64,000 nt of DNA from Podocnemis expansa (GCA_007922195.1 ML681996.1:14819990-14883989), one strand, 5' to 3'; positions 35,850 to 48,376 are shown, counted from the stretch's first letter. Notes: generated from the letters alone by a model not told the origin. Numbers and translations: made by a program.

Positions 35850-36700
35850 TGATCTTCCATATACACCTTCTACTACTGGTGCACATGTGCATCACGCACC
35901 TGGGTCCAGACTTTAGCCAGCATTACCCTGGCATGCACCCTTGTCCTTACCCAGCTGGATTAGGTACTGTGCATGCACTCTGTGAATCCTCATGTTCCAC
36001 CTGCATCAAAGGCACATGAGGGCAAAGTGCACCAGTGCTCCTCAGTCCCTCTGGCTTTAAGAGAGAGCTAGCTGTTTGTGCAACTGCCAGCAAATTTCTG
36101 CTAAGTAGCTAATAGTTTTTAATAGCTTTTAGTATGAAGTGGTCAGAGCAGAGACTCCAAACTCTCACCTACAAGGTAAAAGTAACTGTCTGGGAGTAAG
36201 CACTAGTGTAATGTGCATATGGGTAACCACACAAAGAAGAGTGGTAAGTTATCAGCCCTGCAAATAGTGTAGTGGCTAGCACCTCTGCTTAACATGAAGA
36301 AGGTCCTGGGTTCAATTCCCAGGGGGTTGGACTCAATGATCTCATGAGGTCCCTTCCAGCCCTATGATTTGATTGATTGATTTACATGTTCACGAACTGT
36401 AGTTCTTTGACATGTTGCAACATACACACTCCACAGTTTACCCACCACCCCTCAGTTTTGGAGTCTTTATCCTTGGGATGCTGTAGCTGAGAGAAAAATC
36501 AAGGAGTACTGGTGCACTCTGCCCTTGTATGCCCTCAGTGCAGAACATTAGAACTCAGGCTGAATATACTTCATCTGGCACTTTACATTTGGCTAAAGAT
36601 TCAAGACTCAGGTGAATAAGGTGCATGTGTACCAATAATGAAAGGTGCACATGGACAACCCCTCTCAAAGAATTCCATTTCCTGTAGAGTAAGTAGCTTC
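35850..36700. repeat. Unclassified repeat block with inverted pieces
   Basis: GAACTGTAGTTCTTTGACATG near 36393 and CTCTCAAAGAATTCC near 36665 resemble, in opposite orientation, the arms at 62449 and 62671. The left part has alternating purine-pyrimidine words such as GGTGCACATGTGCATCACGC. It may be DIRS-related; classification is open. Confidence 0.3.
36250..36385 (+). repeat. tRNA(Val)-derived SINE with CR1-like 3' tail
   Basis: AGTGTAGTGGCTAGCACC looks like the A box of tRNA-Val, CTTAACATG carries an AAC anticodon position, and GGTTCAATTCC is a B box. The 3' part, GGTTGGACTCAATGATCTC then CCCTTCCAGCCCTATGATTT, is a CR1 3' end. Such tRNA-CR1 chimeras are moved by CR1 reverse transcriptase (known for sauropsid SINEs). 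Confidence 0.75.
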
Positions 36701-37904
36701 CCCCTGAATGGTCTCCACAGTCAAAAGCTGGCAGGTAAATCAGTTTGTCTGGTTAGTCTGCATTTGAGACTCTGGAATTCAACTTTCATTTTACTTCCTC
36801 TCTAGGAATCCAATAAATGAATGATAAAAACCAAAGCCTGTCAGCTTGTGCAAAACTGAATGACCAACTGCGTAGGAATTACCTGATTCTCAGCAAAATG
36901 CACCACATTGCCAGCCCCTACCATTCAAAAATCATGAGATCAGCTTAAAATCAAGAAAATTAAAAAGAAGTTTGAGGTTTCTATTTTTCTTCAAGTTTCT
37001 GAGCCTTTGGCACAAATGAAGATGAGAAAATTTCATTTTAAAAAAGAGCAAGTTCAAGATTCTCACTTAATCATATGCTTCCAGACGCTTCTGTTTTAAG
37101 AAAGTCACCAAATACCAGGAGACTTGCAATAACATTGCAAAAGTTTGCAAACACTGGACTCATGCTTCTGGGAAACACCAATGATTTTTAAGAGGGGGTT
37201 TTAGTCCCCACTGTTCCTCTGTTGTGACCTGAAACTAGTTCCATAGAAGTCATTTAGTTATCTTAACCTTTTATTTCATTGTAAATTAAAATTAAAAAAA
37301 TTAAAAGCAAAATACATTATATACAAATTTATATTTGGGAAGAATCCCAAATGTATTAGGTTGGGCACAGACAAAAAGCATGTGTCTTTTGTTCATCTCT
37401 AGCCAAGCAATTCACAAAGGATCATATTGACTCATGATAAAATAATTAAACATGATGATTAAAAAGATGAATGTTGATAATCAATTCAGAGCATGACCCT
37501 TTCATTTTCATTCCATTCCTGAATAGAATTATTGCCAGATAGACACCATTCAGCATGAGGCTAACCTGTTTAGAACACAAACTTTCCCCTGAATAGGTGC
37601 TGTGCTCACCATAACAAGCTACATATGAAAAAAGGTAGCAAACATAGATTTCATTTATATAATTAATTCCTTCCTTATCACAATATTTTCCAATCTCATT
37701 TTTGGCATTGACTTAAATAAGCACAGTACTGAACTCTGTGATTATTCTCCTTGAAATAAATATTTACTATTTGCTTTTGTTCTTAAAAAGACTGATTTAA
37801 AAGATTAGGAAAGTATTCACTTTAATGCACAGGTAAATCATTGCACCTTGCATGCTTTATCCTTCAAATCTATTTACTAAGTTAGGAAATGAACAGAAAA
37901 AACT

Positions 37905-38155
37905 TCCATATAAAGAAAGCTTTAAAAAATTGGGACTGTTTATTTTAGAGGAAAAACAAATGAGAGGACATGCTGAAGATACATGAAATGGTGAAGGGTA
38001 TAGAGAAGGTAGGCCAGTGAACAGAAGTGCTCATTCACATAAGCAAAGATCAAAGAGACATTAAATGAAATAGAAAAGCAGAAAAATTAAAATTGACTGA
38101 GGAAAATAAATATCTTTTCAAATCGCACAAAGTTAGCCTATGGAAGTCACTACCA
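37905..38155 (+). mobile_element. CR1 LINE 3' region
   Basis: AAAAAATTGGGACTGTTTAT TTTAGAGGAAAA and GGTATAGAGAAGGTAGGCCA follow the CR1 3' untranslated order in plus orientation. It directly meets the opposite-facing CR1 tail at 38157. Confidence 0.7.
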
Positions 38156-38156
38156 C

Positions 38157-38530
38157 ATAGATTTACAGAAGTGGAAGGGACTAAGAGAGATCATCGAGTC
38201 CAGCCGCTGCATTCACGGTAGGACCAAGTACCATGACCATCTTTGACAGGTTTTTGTCTAACCTGCTCTTAAAGGTGTCCTATGAAATGGTGATTCCACA
38301 ACCTCACTAGGCATCTTATTCCAGTGGTTAATCACCCTGACAGTTATTTATTCCTAATGTCCAGCCTAAACCCACCGTCCTTTAATTTAAGACCATTGCT
38401 TCTTGTCCTATCATCAGCAGTCAAGGAAAATAATTTTTCTCCCTCCTACTTGTAACAATCTTTTGGTACATGAAAACTCTTATGTCTCCTCTTTTTCAGT
38501 CTAAACAAGCCCAGTTTCTTTTAAACATGA
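38157..38530 (-). mobile_element. CR1 LINE 3' end
   Basis: GAAGTGGAAGGGACTAAGAG AGATCATCGAGTCCAGCC through GTCTAAACAAGCCCAGTTTC is a minus-strand CR1 tail. Confidence 0.8.
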
Positions 38531-38742
38531 TAACATGGAGGCCAACTTCATAACAGTTTTTGTGTTTTTAAAAGAACTGGACGTTTACATGAATGCAGAC
38601 AATGGGTGAAATTTTCAAAAAAGTGTCATTTTTGATTTAGCAGCCTAAATCAAATCAGGACTCAGGTGCCTTTGAAAACTGCACTTGACAGCCAGAGTTA
38701 GAATAGCAAGGGTTATTCTTCAGGGGATAATCCAGTCTCTAA

Positions 38743-39254
38743 GGCTGTGTTCAGACGAGAGCTTTATTTTGAAACAACAGCCGTTGTTTCGAAATAAAAT
38801 TTCTTATGTTGGGACGACGTTCCGTTATTTCAAAACAACAGGACCCGCTGTTTCAAAATAACGGCCATTGTTTCAAAACAGTAAAACCTCGCATGAAATC
38901 GAAATAGCCGTTGTTTCAAAATAACGACATTCGGACCTGTTATTTCAAAATAACCATTATTTTGAAATAACACTTTTGCCCTTCTCCTTCCCAGGGTGCC
39001 TTCCTTTTAGCCTTTATTGGGTGGGGACATGGCCTAGGGATGGGGACATGTTGCCACACCTCCCACGGTGCCCCTCTCCTAAAGAGAAATAGCAAGTCCT
39101 GTCTTGGGCACGCTATTTTACGTTGAGCTTTTCCTTTAATTCGAATTAACATTTTCTTAATTTGAATTAACTTATTTCGAAATAAGGACTATTTCAAAAT
39201 AACTCATTTTGAAATAACTTATTTTGAAATAACAGTTTACGTGTGAACATAGCC
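38743..39254. mobile_element. Fold-back MITE, TTTCGAAATAA family (512 bp)
   Basis: Ends GGCTGTGTTCAGACG and GTGTGAACATAGCC are inverted repeats flanked by TAA on both sides (38740-38742, 39255-39257). The interior is packed with TTTCGAAATAA/TTATTTCAAAA words. A different central segment (38980-39130) distinguishes it from the 8522 copy. Confidence 0.78.
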
Positions 39255-40889
39255 TAACTGTTTTTTTTTTTTTTTTTTTTTAAGAATAAATTTTCCCTGC
39301 AGGGAAGCTGTTCCATAACAGCGACCAAAAGATTTTTGCACCACCTTCAGAAGTAGTTGGTCCAGACACTTTTGGATCAAGCATATTACTGGAGTACACA
39401 AACCACGGGCTTTATGACTATTACTGTGCTCCTAAAATCATGCCTGATTATAATTTCTCTAGATGTGTTTCTCTGCACTGTGAAACTACTGTATTTTCAG
39501 GAGTTATTGCAGCACTGCACTCTGTTTTACTGGCTCGTACATGCATTCCCTAAGCAAGCAAATAATCTGGTTGAAATAAGTCATCCCTGTCACGTTTCAT
39601 TAACTTTTGGCCAGAGCACTTTGTTCTTACTGAGGTGATTCATTCATTTAAGTGGGACTCCACTACAATGATCCAGGCAAACACTCAATTTATTTCAAAA
39701 TATATGTATACACAGTAGTGCTACCCATTTATGGGTGTACTGATTTAGTCATGGGACACCAATTGCCTGGTTTTGTGCCCCTCTTATGTACTGTACTCTT
39801 AGATCACTGTGTGACAACACTAATCTTTTTCACTTAATTATAAAATGTTAGGAATACAGCTCCTAGAATATCTAGCTCCGTATTCATTGTGTGATATTAG
39901 ACTGAAAAACTAGTGATGAAAGAGATGGACCTTAAGACATAAGACCAAAGAGACTGGTCTAGGACTCAGAATGACTTACTTGTTGAAGCTTAATGAAGAA
40001 GCAATCTATAGATGATCAACAGCCAAACTGTCATCAAAGAGAAAGAGAGAGATACGCCCCCACCACATGTATGCCACATTACGTAATGTGAGGAGAAGGG
40101 CACTGGAGGGAACAGACTGAGCTCAAATATGCAAGTGATGTTGTAGGAATGGCAGGGAATGAAAAAAAAAACCCCAAAACCTAACAGCTACTTCTATCAT
40201 AAAGGGACACCAGAAATAAGGCATGAGAGGATTAGCGCTTTTGGAATATTGGTGCTTGAAAATACATATGAAATAATTACATCAACAACAAATGTAATGC
40301 TTGCAAGAGAATGGACAATGATGGGTGTGGAGTCAGGCAAGCAGAACAGTGTAAAATTTAAGAAAGCGTCCATCAGATGTTAAATGAAAGGATTAGATTC
40401 ATATTGAATGCTTCAGGAGAAAAGCAGGCTAAGGCTGGCAGCATTATACAGCACAGAACCATGTTGATATATCCTCACTGAAGCAAAGCCAGCATTCCTT
40501 TGCGAAGGGGAAACCTGGGATTTTGCAGAAGTACAATTTCCAACTTAATGAAGGCTCAGTAGTTCAGAGGTATTACAGCACTTGGTTGAAATGAGAAGAA
40601 TGAAGAAATCCAAAGAGAGAAAAAAGTTAACAATAGAGAAGAAGAGACAAGACAGTCAGTTTCTAACCATCAGATGGTTCCATCTGCCATCTCGGAACAG
40701 CATTTTGCCATAAACGCCACCTCTACACTTCCTATATGCTGACTTTTGTCACTACACGATACATCTGTGGAAAGGACTGTTCGTCAAAATAGGATAAATA
40801 TTGTCCTAGGTGTATGAAACAGGTTGCAACCTGTAGCATTTCAAACATAGTTTCAAGAAGATTGGAATAATGTTTTTATGAAGACTTAC

Positions 40890-41049
40890 CGAACACTCGG
40901 GCAACAAATCCCAGAGGAAACTGAGAGGCAAACATGGTCAGAAACCAGGGGGCAGCATAGAGACTAGGGCCAATCTCATGCTCCTCCAAGTGATTGTACA
41001 GATCTCTATGGTAATCATGAAGAAGTCTGGAAAGTTGATACATCTGGAT
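40890..41049 (-). CDS. TBC1D1: TBC1D1 exon: TBC domain middle
   Basis: The exon is 160 nt, with acceptor TTCCTTGCAG and donor GTAAGTCT. It encodes [20 protein letters not shown] onward through [20 protein letters not shown] to FVARVF, then one base of an Asp codon. The APWFLTMFA stretch is a conserved helix near the end of TBC domains. It follows the catalytic exon after a short intron of 548 bp, by far the smallest intron in the window. Phase matches both neighbours. Confidence 0.97.
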
Positions 41050-41597
41050 CTGCAAGGAAGAGAAATAGAAATGAAGACTCAATTAAAAATAAAAGACTAA
41101 CTGAACGTAATAAGAATGAAGACTAGATAAGGGGTGAAACACATTTATCGACAAATGTTCAAAGACACTTATAATAAAAAAACCAGGAGCCCTTTTAATA
41201 ACTCAATGAGTAGCATTTCTTGATTGCCTGCATTAACTATCTCTTATGCCTCAGCCAGCAGAAATGTGCTCCCTGTTTCAAGGTTCTCTGTACTTTCTCA
41301 CTGTAATTGCAAGTTACATGGGGCTGTCTGAAGACAGACATTCATACAAATTTGGCCTACTTGAACCTAATTCAGTCTTAAACAACAGAGGTTATATGTG
41401 TTTTTCAGAATTTCCCAATGGCATCTCTTAAATTGAAACATAAACCCCATTAAAAGCTAATCCTTTATACAAGACATCTTCTCATCTTTTGCAATTCTGC
41501 AGTGAAGTAAAAATGCAGAACTTGACAATCATGCTACTATCAAATGATATTGTTATTATCAGTGGCGTCCTTTTCATGGAGGCATAAAAACAAATAC

Positions 41598-41842
41598 CTG
41601 TAAAATAGTCATGTCGGGACGATACTGTTTCCGAAGGTTCATGTCAAACATGAGAAATTTCAGCATTTTAAAAGCATCTTCTTCACTCATATGAAGCAGC
41701 AGAACTCCTGCTACGAAACTTAGGCCCTGGCAATACCCTACTTCCTGGTCCAAAAGAGAATAGGCCTTCAAAATATTATAGAGTGACAGCTGTCCAGCTC
41801 CCAACTGTGCTGAGAAATAAGGATGTGTTGGAAAGGTGCGTC
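41598..41842 (-). CDS. TBC1D1: TBC1D1 exon: catalytic core of the TBC domain (Arg and Gln fingers)
   Basis: This 245-nt exon is flanked by acceptor TTTTCACAG and donor GTATTTGT. Two bases complete the preceding Gly codon and the first whole codon (CGC) is the arginine finger of the IxxDxxR motif, read across the junction as ILIDLG|R. Further in, [11 protein letters not shown] carries the YxQ glutamine finger. Both dual-finger residues needed for Rab GTP hydrolysis are therefore intact. The exon closes with [12 protein letters not shown] and ends in phase 0. Conservation of length and frame, with no stop, indicates a functional gene rather than a retrocopy. Confidence 0.97.
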
Positions 41843-42489
41843 CTGTGAAAACAACTGAGGTTAGCAATTCAAACTTAAAACAAAACAAAACAAGCTTGCT
41901 AGGTTACCAAGTTAAATAAACAATCTTTTAAAGTGAACTTTCAATGTTAACATTATTAGTGAATTATATAAGACAAGGAGAGCTTCTGAACTCTTAGATT
42001 TTTTTTTTTTTTTTTTTGGTCATTTAAAAAAGACATGGGTTACAGACAAATCCTGGGATCCATGTAAAGTAGTCTTAAAATAATTTCCCCAGTTTCTTCA
42101 GCATAAATTGAAGTAAGTGGTGTTAACTTCAGATTAATGGTGAGGCAATGACCAAAATCTGACTCTGAAGAGAACAACCACTTCCCCCTCTTTCTTCAAT
42201 GATCTATAATCTCTTCAGTATAGATTTGCACTGGTCTATAATAGTAACCATTATGAAATTTACTGGACAACAGTAATTCTATTAAGTTTCTTTATAATTA
42301 GCTAATCCAAATAACAAACTCTCATTTCAGATTGATCTGTGATACTTCCACAGTGAGATAGAACTAATCTGCTTTTTTATCACACAGGAGCATTTTATTG
42401 AAGTTTCCTTTCAGATTCCTGTCAGTATTTAAATGACCACATCAAATGTCTGATGTTTACAAAATATTAGCAAGTGTTTCAGAAACAGA

Positions 42490-42612
42490 ATAGTTCCAAA
42501 AAGGTAGCCATGTTAATCTAGTTCAGCAAAACAAATGAGGAATCATGTGGCACTTATAAAGACTAACAAATTTATTAATTGCAATAAATAAATTTGTAGT
42601 CTTTAAAAGAAA
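42490..42612. mobile_element. Penelope-type repeat, palindromic copy
   Basis: Forward arm AAAAAGGTAGCCATGTTAAT CTAGTTCAGC to CAAATTTATTAATTGCAAT, reverse arm AAATAAATTTGTAGTCTTTAAA. The reverse arm is short. Confidence 0.6.
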
Positions 42613-42998
42613 CAGAATGTTTACCATTTTGGAAGGAAGGTAAACCATCAGCTATGCCCCCTAAAAGATACCTAAATTCAGAAGAAGTTTTAGTAGTACT
42701 TCTGTTCCAGGACTAGTGACATGTCTTTTGTAGTTGCCCCATGTGTGTTGCTATATTGCTCCTGTTGGAGGTGTGCAGCAAGATACCATCAGAGTTCTTG
42801 TTTCAAGAAGTCAAAGCCAGGGGCTGGTTCTTTCTACATAGTAGTTAATGCTCTGAACTATCAAGTGGAAAACCTGCATTTGATTTCTGAGTATGGTCTC
42901 ATGGTTACCATGGTTGTTAAGGGACTGAGTGCTGCAGAGGCACTGTCCTTAGATTCACAAGTGAAGGAGGTGAACTAGCAGCCTGCATTTTTCTACAG

Positions 42999-43187
42999 CA
43001 GTGGTCTTCAAACTTTTTTTTCTCAGGACCTACTTGAAAAAAAAAATCATTTATGCCTGTGACCCAACAATTACATCTTTGAGCAATGCATTTGTTTTTT
43101 GGTGGTGGCAGGAGAGGGTGCTGTGACCCAATGCCTGAGGGTCCACGGCTCAGGATTGGGTCCTGACCCTAGGTTTGAAAACCACTG
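42999..43187. mobile_element. Non-autonomous hAT element (189 bp)
   Basis: Ends CAGTGGTCTTCAAACTTTTT and GTTTGAAAACCACTG are inverted repeats. The flanks are an exact 8-bp duplication TTCTACAG (42991-42998, 43188-43195). Interior sequence is shared, in reverse, with 56254-56438, so the two are copies of one family. Confidence 0.9.
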
Positions 43188-44269
43188 TTCTACAGGGACT
43201 TCTTTGCTTGAGCTAGAAGTTATTCCAGTACATTCTGATGAGAGACCTATGTAGCCTCTCCTCAGTTGGCAGCAAGGTCCCCATTCAGGGAGAAGGTATA
43301 AATTTAGATGAGGAAAAAATCCTGTACAGAGGGGCCCAGAAAAAGGAAAGGGTGGGGAGAAGTAATGTTGTAATGTCACTATTCAGTGTATGTCTTAACG
43401 CCTCACCTGATGCTGGAGTCCTGTGATTAAGTGAGAATCTCAGCTTTTCCTTAAAACTAAAAAGTTTGTGACTAAAGGTATAGAGAAAGGACTCTAAAAT
43501 GTGACCCAAGTGCACTCTTAAAGACTCAGGTACTGGAAGGGAAATAAAAAACCCTTTACATTTAGTTTTTTAAAAAATCTTATGATTCTTAACCTAATCT
43601 TGTGATTTTTGAATACCTGAAGTTGGTAAATTTGGGAAGATACAGAATAATGCAGACTTCTGTCTCTAAACACATCAGATCCCAACACTACAGAGCCAAA
43701 AATCCACAAGCAAACAAAGTCAGCAGGAGGATAAAAAGTGATTGTGGAACGAATGACTGAATTTACAGACATTCATGCATTTGGGGCCTGAAGACTTCAA
43801 TGGGCTTTGGATCAGGCCCCGTGCAAGGCAAGATATTAAAAAAAGAGTTATCAAAGTTACACAGAATTTTTTTAAAACTTACTGGAGTTACAGAAAACAC
43901 CAATGAGTTCTGTAACTAAAAGATGAAATGAAAAAATCCTCTAATTTTTAGTTTATTTTGTCTATACACAAAATGCTGTCAAATCTGCAAGGGAGACAAT
44001 CTCAAATTCCCTCCCTGAAGTAGAGAATCCTGTGGAAGAGCAGAACCTACATCAAACTAATACTGGCAAGAAGAGAGTCTCATATATATGTTTTTGTGAG
44101 ATTGAACCCCCAGACATTGCTCTCTGTTTGTATGGGCACTTCACAGAACAAGATGGAAAAGAAGTTAAGAAAACAAATACTGAACAGGAAAACTTGATTA
44201 AAAAGAACACAAAACAATAACCTGGCAGGGAAACTGAGCAGGTCCAGTATGAGTCTACTCTGTTTTTTA

Positions 44270-44395
44270 ACAGAGTGGAACCTTTTAGACTGTAAGCTCC
44301 TTGAAGCAGGGACTGATTTTTGTTCCTGCTTTGTACAGTACCTAGCACAGTGGGGTCCTAGTTCCTACCACAATACTACTTGGACAAATAAATTT
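44270..44395 (+). repeat. Ancient interspersed repeat tail
   Basis: AGACTGTAAGCTCCTTGAAG CAGGGAC then CCTAGCACAGTGGGGTCC is a motif pair common in reptile and bird genomes (L2/MIR-like tail). Similar pieces occur near 7185 and 29615. Confidence 0.5.
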
Positions 44396-44914
44396 CAAGT
44401 GGACAGTGATCATCTGATATTTCTGATAGCAAAAGCGGGACCAAGTGTACAATTTAGTTTGTCCTCAACTTCAGAATGAGGGAAAAGTATTTCAATATCT
44501 ATACTGCTACATAATCACAACAGGACACTCCACTGATGTTTTATATTGATCATTATAGCATGACTATTGTGCAGTTATTGCTGAGCCTTCAGAGCCTAAT
44601 GGTAAACTAGGCATTGTTTTATATAATTTTGTACCTTGTTTTCTTAGCCATGTGGAACATCAACAAGGATTTGTCTTTCTTTGCTACTTCAGCTCTTCCC
44701 CGATCAGATTCTGACACCTTTACTCTTACGTAGTAGAACTCTTCAATTCCATGAATTTATTTTGACTTCTGCTGATCATGAGCCTAAACTATAAGCCTGA
44801 CTATGCACCTGCTCAGGAGTGGTAACATGAGCTACTCACATTGTCAGATGCAATACAGGGAGGGAGAAAAGGAAGGGATCTCCCAGTAGGCTGCTACTGA
44901 ATATTGGCAGTGAA

Positions 44915-45330
44915 TTGTAGAAGATTAGGGTTGGAAGGGACCTCAAGAGACCATCTAGTCCAACCCCCTGCACAAAGCAGGATCAACACCTACAAAAATC
45001 ATCCGAGCCAGGACTTTGTCAAGTCAGGCCTTAAAATCCTCTAAAAATAGAGATTCCACCACCTCGCTAGATAACCCATTCCAGTGCTTCACCATTCTCC
45101 TAGTGAAAAAGTTTTTCCTTCTGCAACCTAAGATCATTGCTCTTTGTTTTTTCATCAACTACCAAAGAGAACAGCTTAGCTCCATCCTCTTTGGAAACCC
45201 CCTTCAGAGAGCTGAAGGCTGTTATTGAATTTATCCTCAATCTTTCCCTCTGCAGTTCTCTCAGCCTCTCTTCATAAGTCATATACCCCAGCCCCCCAAT
45301 TACTTTCATTGTGCTCCACTGGACTCATTA
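44915..45330 (-). mobile_element. CR1 LINE 3' end
   Basis: GGTTGGAAGGGACCTCAAGA then ATCTAGTCCAACCCCCTGC is the CR1 tail, followed by upstream sequence that encodes, on the minus strand, LQRERLRINSITAFSSLKG, part of the end of the CR1 coding region. Confidence 0.82.
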
Positions 45331-46539
45331 CAGTTTGTCCTTGGCTCAGCTCTTCCAGGCTCAACAGAAAGGGGGGAGTAAGCTGTGACAGGAAAGGGAC
45401 TGGCATAATTCACTTCCCCTAATGTCGCAAACTGCAACTGTCAGAGTCTGCACTGCCACTCACGCAGTGGTGTCATGTGCTGCCCTTTCCCCAGACTGGG
45501 TAGCATGGTATCATTTCACCCCAGTGTGAGTAGCAGTATTATAATGCAGCCCACATTTTGTGAAAAGATTTCTGAGCAGCAAGCTCTCCTTAGCTTAACT
45601 TGGGAGAGCTTTGAAAATCAGCAACATATTATGAGAAAAAACCTTGTCCTGAAAGCACACAGGTTCCATCACACTGTGACATTCTGACAGAAGAGTTCTT
45701 GACTATCTATTTCAAATAAACATATCTGATAGCTTGGAGAACTGCTAGTTGAAACATGTGAGTTTTTTGTAACTACTTGTCCAGCCGTTGCTGCTTGCCC
45801 ATTCACATTTTGTTGCATCTCCTTGGAAACTGTAGAAGTGTTTAATTTTCTTGATTCATTTTATTAAAGACTTAGAGATTGGGCCTTGGCTCAGGTATGG
45901 CTTCACCATAGAGCTCAAAAAAGTAAAAGGCCACATTTATACAAAAGCACACAATTACACCTTTTGCCAGGACATCCATTTGTTTTATATCCCTAAACAT
46001 AATAAGTCCATAAAGAGAGAGTGTGTATACACACATTTTATTAGCATGGGGCTAAAAAGAAAACATTTGTAGATTACTGAACCATCAAGCTCCAGAAGTC
46101 TGCTGAAGAGCCAACCCACGCATTATCTAAAAAGGCTAGCCAAAAAAATCCAAGGTTTATACTGTGGAGCTGACTAGAAAGAAGAGATGTCAAATAAGGT
46201 CAGTGAAACCTATACTCCATGCTCTATTTGGAGTCTGAGTCCACAATGGAGGGACCACTGGATGTCAGCTGACCGAGGACACAAGGAATGCACAGGTTTC
46301 CACAGGGATTCATTGGTTTGGATGCTTGCATAATAGTCCACAAAAGGTGACATGTGAAATCTTTACAAAGAGTCACTTGCTCACTGGTCACCACAATCAC
46401 TGTGGGATGTAGGTATGGATTACATTTAAGGAGCTGCGTCTCTTTACTGAAAGTTATGCTCTGAAGATCTTAAAGCTAAAGCAGATCACCGAGAAGTGAC
46501 ATACTTTGGAAATGTTCATTTCAGGCAGGAAGTAACTTG

Positions 46540-46620
46540 ACACATAGTTGATCCAATAAAAGATATTACCACACCCACCTTTTCTCTGTAATATCCTGGG
46601 GCCGACACGGCTAGGACTAT
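46540..46620. repeat. Short repeat with Penelope-like end
   Basis: GATCCAATAAAAGATATTAC CACACCCACC then TAATATCCTGGGGCCGACAC GGCTAGGAC matches a common turtle/crocodilian repeat end. Only the end is present. Confidence 0.45.
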
Positions 46621-46790
46621 ATCACATACGCCTAATTTCCCTGCCTGGCCATCCGTGTATTGTACGCCTCAGAGAGTATGCCTATTTGCATATTGATCCA
46701 GATGTAAACTGAAGATTGCAAAATTTACAGCAAAGGAAATCTACAGGACCAAAGAAATTGTTGGAAGGTGCCATGCTAACAAATCCAGAT

Positions 46791-47744
46791 GTAACCCTTC
46801 TGCCAGGGCGGGCTGGCAGGACAAGGGCTGGGTTCTATATCTAGGGGTTTTCCAGTAGTGTAACACTACCAACCAGCTTGAGCCCCCGCCCAGATTTTCT
46901 GGGGAATCCTGCATTGTTCCCTGGGCACCCCAAAGGGGTAAAGCTTCCCCACTCGCAAGCACAAGACTGAGTGTAGTAAACAGAACTTTTAATTGTAGTA
47001 ACAGAATGCAAAAAGCCAAATTACAGAGATCAGCATGATCTAGAAAAATCAGTATAAAGCACAGTTCCCAACAACCCACACCACATAACAGAACAGTACA
47101 AACTTAATGGCAAAACTAGCACTGATCTGGAGAATCAGTGCTCACTAGGCTCCCAACCAACCCTAGGGTATGTAGGGAGTGTTTTCATGCCAGCTGTCTG
47201 CTGACACCATCTACTGCTCACTCACTCTTCCTCTAACTGTTCCTTGGCTCCGCCCTCCGGTCACTCGCGCCACCCAGCTCGCCGCTGGCTCCTCTCACCT
47301 TTCGCTGGCTCTGCCCGCTGTCCGCTGGCTCCACCCTCCGGTCATTCATGCCACCCAGCTTGCCTCTCTCACCATCCACTGTCTCCGCCTGCTGTCCACT
47401 GACTCCACCCTCTGGTCACTGACGCTGCCCAGCTCACCGCTGGCTGCTCTCTCCATTCACTAGCTCCTCCTGCTGATCACTCCATCTGCTGCTCCTCTTC
47501 AGTAGTTTCAGCTCAGAGAGGGGCAGTTCCCTCTCTCTAGTAATCTCAACTCAGAGAGTTTGCCTCTGTCTAGTTGTGGCAGCTCTTAAACATCAAGTAG
47601 CTGCAAACACCTACTGTCCTTAACATAACAAAGGGGGCCTCCAAGAAGCCCAGCCAGATCTATCATTTGATGGGGGTGGGGCTGGAGTGAGACAGGAATG
47701 CCTCCAGCATTTTGCTCCAAAAGGAGCTAATTCAAACCCCACAC
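46791..47744. mobile_element. LTR-like unit (candidate)
   Basis: The stretch runs TGTAACCCTTCTGCC to AAACCCCACA (TG...CA) and has the uneven composition of an LTR, with a GC-rich tandem block inside. No matching 4-6 bp flanks and no internal coding region were found, so boundaries are guesses. Confidence 0.3.
47249..47485. repeat. Tandem repeat, three units of about 74-81 bp
   Basis: Units begin TCCGCCCTCCGGTCACTCGC (about 47249), TCCACCCTCCGGTCATTCAT (about 47330) and TCCACCCTCTGGTCACTGAC (about 47404). Each carries CACCCAGCT or TGCCCAGCT followed by GCTGGCTCC-type words. The units have diverged by many substitutions. Confidence 0.7.
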
Positions 47745-48201
47745 TTCTCACTCTTTTTCAGGCTGAAATAGCCAGTGGTCTTTCTTATTAGCCTTTTTTT
47801 AACTATGGGTTGCTTTTACTCCAACTAACCCAGACAGATTTGGAACAAGCAGAGAACAGCATATCACAACAGATAGTATTTCATATTTCTCTTCAGTAGA
47901 ATTACATATATTGGCATATTTGTCAGCAGATTAACCCCAAATACCATTACCCACTATGCCCTGCACGCAGTATGCTAATATCTTAGTGTGCTCTTTTGTG
48001 TTCATGCTAATACAGGACCCATGCAGATTAGTTGCCCCCCTTCAGAAGCTGTTAGGCACAGCTTCTAAACCTGCCTTACACAGACAAAGGATTGTGTGAT
48101 ACATCTTGGAATTCAAAGATACACACAGAAATCTTCACCTGGAGGCAACTGACAGCATGCATGTCTTATGGATGAAGGGTCAAGGCCTGTGGGCTGTAAA
48201 G

Positions 48202-48376
48202 CAGTGGTTCTCAACCTTTTGCACGTCACAACATGCTTAGTGTCGTCTTGTGACCCTACAGGACACAGCAGGCCACTCTCCTCAGGCTGAATCCAGCCAT
48301 CTTCCTGGTTTTCCGTGGCATACTTACTGCTGGGAAGTGACACAGCATGTTCTGACACAGTGGTTGAGAACCACTG
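48202..48376. mobile_element. Non-autonomous hAT element (175 bp)
   Basis: Perfect inverted ends CAGTGGTTCTCAACC and GGTTGAGAACCACTG, flanked by an exact 8-bp duplication CTGTAAAG (48194-48201, 48377-48384). Confidence 0.92.

Larger units (their letters stand above)
33222..40889 (-). other. TBC1D1: TBC1D1 intron (7.7 kb)
   Basis: 33.2-35.8 kb shows no recognisable repeat or exon. A repeat block with a nested tRNA-derived SINE lies at 35.85-36.7 kb, converging CR1 tails at 37.9-38.5 kb, and a fold-back MITE at 38743-39254. 39.3-40.8 kb appears unremarkable. Confidence 0.9.

Noticed and set aside
36255..36320. A functional tRNA-Val gene
   Set aside because: The acceptor stem does not pair, the B box is altered and a CR1 tail follows, so it is a SINE head.
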